Of a DNA stretch of 64,000 nucleotides, positions 60,806 through 64,000 are shown in pieces. The DNA comes from Streptomyces flavotricini (GTDB taxonomy: Bacteria; Actinomycetota; Actinomycetes; Streptomycetales; Streptomycetaceae), in the NCBI RefSeq assembly GCF_020639365.1, contig NZ_JAINUL010000001.1:5561481-5625480 (forward strand), read 5' to 3'. The position numbers and the translations under genes are program-made. The notes beneath the pieces are model-generated. The model was given only the letters and a program-made list of their open reading frames with translations. It had not been told where the DNA came from and did not search any database. How positions within the stretch are numbered: position 1 is the stretch's first letter; every line of letters begins with the position of its first letter.

Positions 60806-61564
60806 TCAGAGGGTGAGCGACAGCAGCAGGGGTGCGGCCTTCCGGTTCAGCGTCTCCGCCGCGGCCCGCAGCCGGTGCGCGTGCTCGACCGGCATCGACA
60901 GGGCCAGGCAGCCCACCGCGGCCCCGGCGGTGATCGGTACCGCCGCACAGACGGTGCCCACCGCGTACTCCTGCAGGTCCAGCACCGGAACCGTGGCCGG
61001 CTGGGCGTCCAGCTTGGAGAAGAGGACGCGCTCGTTCACGATCGTCTTCGACGTGAGCCGGGCGATCTTGTGTCGCGAGAGGTGGTCGCGCCGCCCGTTC
61101 TGGTCGAGCTGCGTCAGCAGGCACTTGCCGACCGCGCTGGCGTGCGCCGCGGAGCGGAAGTCGACCCACTCGTGCACCTTCGGCGTGCGCGGGCTGTCCG
61201 CGAACTGCGTGATCTTCACTTCGCCGTCCACGTACCGGCTGATGTAGACCGCCGCGCCCACCGAGTCCCGGAGCCGGTCCAGGGTCTCCTGCAGCTTGTT
61301 CTGGAGCGCCTGCTGCCGGTCTATGCCGGAGCCGAGCAGCACCAGGGAGTCGCCTATGGCGTAGGCGCCGTCCGACACCTGGAGTACGTACCCCTCGCGG
61401 CGCAGCATGAGGAGCATGGGGGCGAGATGGACCGCGGGCAGGCCGGTCTCACGCGCGATCTGTACATCGGTCACACCGCCGGTGTGGCGGGCGATCGTTT
61501 CGAGTACGCGCAGGGCGTACTGCACCGAGTGGAACGGCGCGGTCGGCTCGGGCTTCAGCGCCAC
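60806..61564 (-). CDS. IclR-family transcriptional regulator
   Basis: 252 residues. The N-terminal winged helix is SVQYALRVLETIARHTGGVT then DVQIARETGLPAVHLAPMLL. The C-terminal effector domain includes AAVYISRYVDGEVKITQFAD, AHASAVGKCLLTQLDQN and VPITAGAAVGCLALSMPV. GTG 61564. Effector unknown. The divergent LLM oxidoreductase and the 230-bp gap with a perfect palindrome at 61688-61699 suggest it controls that gene, but this is positional inference. The upstream longer frame on this strand is not real. Confidence 0.85.
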   Translation of the reverse strand: MALKPEPTAPFHSVQYALRVLETIARHTGGVTDVQIARETGLPAVHLAPMLLMLRREGYVLQVSDGAYAIGDSLVLLGSGIDRQQALQNKLQETLDRLRDSVGAAVYISRYVDGEVKITQFADSPRTPKVHEWVDFRSAAHASAVGKCLLTQLDQNGRRDHLSRHKIARLTSKTIVNERVLFSKLDAQPATVPVLDLQEYAVGTVCAAVPITAGAAVGCLALSMPVEHAHRLRAAAETLNRKAAPLLLSLTL

Positions 61565-61687
61565 GGTTTCCCCCTAGCAGGTTGTTACCGCTTGCCTTAC
61601 CACGATAGCCATCAAGAGGCCCACGTGGAGCGCCTGTTGAGGAGATTGATGGCTCATTCGCGTCCCCCCCGCCCGCGTCTGCACCGC

Positions 61688-61699
61688 TGGCATATGCCA
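61688..61699. promoter_or_regulatory. Perfect 12-bp palindrome between IclR and LLM genes
   Basis: TGGCATATGCCA is fully self-complementary, in the 230-bp gap between divergent genes. It is a candidate operator for the IclR protein. The rest of the gap shows no convincing gene. Confidence 0.5.
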
Positions 61700-61794
61700 A
61701 GGTCACGCCCGCTGTCCGAGGATGCCGGGAATGCCCGCGCGCCGTCGATGGTTCGAGTTCTTCGTACGGACGACGAAGCGAGGCGGGAGCGACG

Positions 61795-62937
61795 ATGAGT
61801 GACACCGGGGACGCGGGTCGGGCGGCGGACGGGGACGGCCGCGAAGGCCGCGAAGGCCGCGGAGGTGATGCGGATCCGATCCGGGGCGCGATGCGCGGCG
61901 ACGCGCCGGTGCCGCTCTCGGTGCTCGACCTCGTCACGGTCGGCAGCGGCAGCAGCGCCTACGCCTCCCTGCGTACGAGCGTCGACATCGCCCGCCTCGC
62001 CGAGTCCCGCGGCTACCACCGCCACTGGGTCGCCGAGCACCACTCCATGCCCGGCGTGGCCAGCTCCTCCCCGGCGGTGATCCTGGCCCACCTCGCCGCC
62101 CACACCTCCCGCATCCGGCTCGGCTCGGGCGGGGTCATGCTGCCCAATCACGCGCCGCTCGCGATCGCCGAGCAGTTCGGCACCCTGGAGGCGCTCGCCC
62201 CGGGCCGGATCGACCTCGGGCTCGGCCGCGCACCCGGCACCGACGGCCGCACGGCCGCCGCCCTGCGCGGGTCCGGCCGCCTCGACGAGGCCGCCGAGGA
62301 CTTCCCCCGCCAGCTCGTGGAGCTGACCCGCTTCCTCGACGACGACTTCCCCGACGGGCACCCGTACGCCCGCGTCCACGCGGTGCCGGGTCCCGTGCAG
62401 GGGCCCGCCGGGCGGCCACCGCTGTGGCTGCTCGGCTCCTCCGGGTTCAGCGCCCGCCTCGCCGCCGAGCTCGGCCTGCCCTTCGCGTACGCCCACCACT
62501 TCTCGGCGGCCGGCACCCTGCCCGCGCTGGACCTCTACCGTGAGAACTTCCGCCCCTCTGCGGTGCTGGACGCCCCGTACGCCGTGATCGGCGTCTCGGC
62601 GCTCGCCGCCGACACCGACGCGCAGGCCCGGGCCCAGGTGCTCACGGGCGCGCTGTCGATGCTGCGGCTGCGCAGCGGCCGGCCGGGTCTGATCCCGACG
62701 CCCGAGGAGGCGGCGGCGTACGGCTTCTCCCCGCTGGAGCGGGAGTTCGTGGACGGCTGGCTCGCGAACGTGGTCCACGGCACCCCCGACGAGGTCCGCT
62801 CCGGGCTCGACGACCTGGCCAAGCGGACGGGCGCCGACGAGCTGATGCTGACCGCCAACGCCCATGGCGGGGCGGCCCGGTTGCGCTCGTACGAACTGGT
62901 CGCGGACGCGTACGGGATGCCGGTGGAGGCTTCGTGA
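61795..62937 (+). CDS. LLM-class flavin-dependent oxidoreductase (luciferase-like, MsnO8 group)
   Basis: 380 residues. After a charged N-tail (residues 1-35) comes the TIM-barrel core PLSVLDLVTVGSGSSAYASL, then GYHRHWVAEHHSMPGVASSS, RIRLGSGGVMLPNHAPLAIA and FGTLEALAPGRIDLGLGRAP. These are the signatures of the FMN-reliant luciferase-family oxidoreductases of the MsnO8 type. ATG 61795 follows GCGGGAGC. Oxidises an unidentified substrate in the cytoplasm. Divergent from the IclR gene. Confidence 0.88.
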   Translation: MSDTGDAGRAADGDGREGREGRGGDADPIRGAMRGDAPVPLSVLDLVTVGSGSSAYASLRTSVDIARLAESRGYHRHWVAEHHSMPGVASSSPAVILAHLAAHTSRIRLGSGGVMLPNHAPLAIAEQFGTLEALAPGRIDLGLGRAPGTDGRTAAALRGSGRLDEAAEDFPRQLVELTRFLDDDFPDGHPYARVHAVPGPVQGPAGRPPLWLLGSSGFSARLAAELGLPFAYAHHFSAAGTLPALDLYRENFRPSAVLDAPYAVIGVSALAADTDAQARAQVLTGALSMLRLRSGRPGLIPTPEEAAAYGFSPLEREFVDGWLANVVHGTPDEVRSGLDDLAKRTGADELMLTANAHGGAARLRSYELVADAYGMPVEAS

Positions 62938-63091
62938 GCTGACTGACCGGGCGGAACGCAGTTCGGCTGGTCTGTTGCGGGAACCTTGCGCGGAGATGGC
63001 CATAAGGCAGCCTTAAACCGCTCGTCACCCGGGGTGGCGGGCGGTTCTTCGTGCGCGCGCAGGGCTCTGACGAGGGGATTTACCCGGTGAG

Positions 63092-63149
63092 TGGTCTAGT
63101 CCTTCTTTGGTCCAAACCATTGACTCGGGCCTCGGGTGATCGCTATCAC
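63092..63149 (+). promoter_or_regulatory. Chitinase-type promoter: direct repeats overlapping -35, DasR-like
   Basis: TGGTCTAGTCCT (63092-63103) and TGGTCCAAACCA (63108-63119) are spaced 16 bp, the arrangement known for Streptomyces chitinase promoters. TTGACT at 63120-63125 can be the -35 and TATCAC at 63144-63149 the -10, with an 18-bp spacer. The repeats resemble the dre sites elsewhere in the window. Confidence 0.8.
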
Positions 63150-63202
63150 TTCTCACACCCGAACCTCTTGCTTCCCCCCTCCCACCTCCCCGGAGGCAGT
63201 TC

Positions 63203-64000
<798 letters not shown>

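Noticed and set aside
61621..61798. Short plus-strand frame in the IclR-LLM gap
   Set aside because: Arg/Pro-rich, no ribosome binding site and no similarity; best treated as non-coding promoter region.

Overview
This window comes from a Streptomyces chromosome. The DNA is very GC-rich, GTG starts are common, and the gene set is typical of the genus: DasR-type operators, the nagF/nagE1/nagE2 phosphotransferase genes, class E and F sortases, DUF2017, DUF3618, DUF1707, DUF6412 and a CysO/CysM/Mec cysteine module. I cannot assign a species. Most of the window is core chromosome. One interval of lower GC (about 27.0-34.2 kb) looks like an acquired defence island.

Layout. 0-4 kb: the tail of a secreted M6 metalloprotease, nicotinamidase and nicotinate phosphoribosyltransferase (NAD salvage), clpS and DUF2017. 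4-9.5 kb: an amino-acid permease; the cysteine module (JAMM protease, Cys-containing leader peptide, CysO, CysM); DUF488, a membrane-anchored PemK-like protein and an MBL hydrolase. 9.5-12.8 kb: N-acetylglucosamine PTS genes nagE2, nagE1 and nagF with four DasR-like operators. 12.8-25.9 kb: rph, a lipoprotein, rdgB, tRNA-Leu, an HNH remnant, a peroxiredoxin, a GroES-like protein, a guanidine-III riboswitch with its SMR exporter, a bifunctional PBP, an ABC-2 exporter operon and several envelope genes.

25.9-34.2 kb: a DUF559 nuclease-like gene, then the island. It holds a C5-methyltransferase homologue that has lost its catalytic cysteine, an intact C5-methyltransferase, a three-gene opposite-strand operon (XRE-GHKL ATPase plus two orphan proteins) and a Vsr-type endonuclease. 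This is the best candidate for an undescribed system. It resembles restriction-modification loci that carry MutL/MORC-like ATPases but has no helicase, Z1 or AIPR gene.

34.2-43.2 kb: a SEC-C protein, class E sortase, DUF6412, a YidC-like protein, an FAH-family hydrolase, an ALF-repeat surface protein with a LAXTG signal, a Gfo/Idh/MocA oxidoreductase divergent from a ROK regulator, and a second LAXTG protein. 43.2-51.6 kb: a phosphonate-use cluster (GntR regulator, FAD oxidase, phosphonatase-like HAD, ABC importer, secreted phosphatase-family protein). 51.7-58 kb: a HAD-IIA hydrolase, a putative sortase substrate with class F sortase, tRNA-Lys, an NlpC-like hydrolase and an SPFH protein. 58-64 kb: an AA10 lytic polysaccharide monooxygenase, an acyl-CoA synthetase-like enzyme, a second identical tRNA-Lys in the opposite orientation, an IclR regulator, an LLM oxidoreductase and the start of a GH18 chitinase.

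How it fits together: DasR-like sites precede both the GlcNAc transporters and the two chitin-degrading enzymes at the other end, so the window carries two arms of one chitin/GlcNAc regulon. Many genes have a TANNNT box 6-8 nt before the start codon and are probably translated from leaderless mRNAs; this was used to choose several starts.
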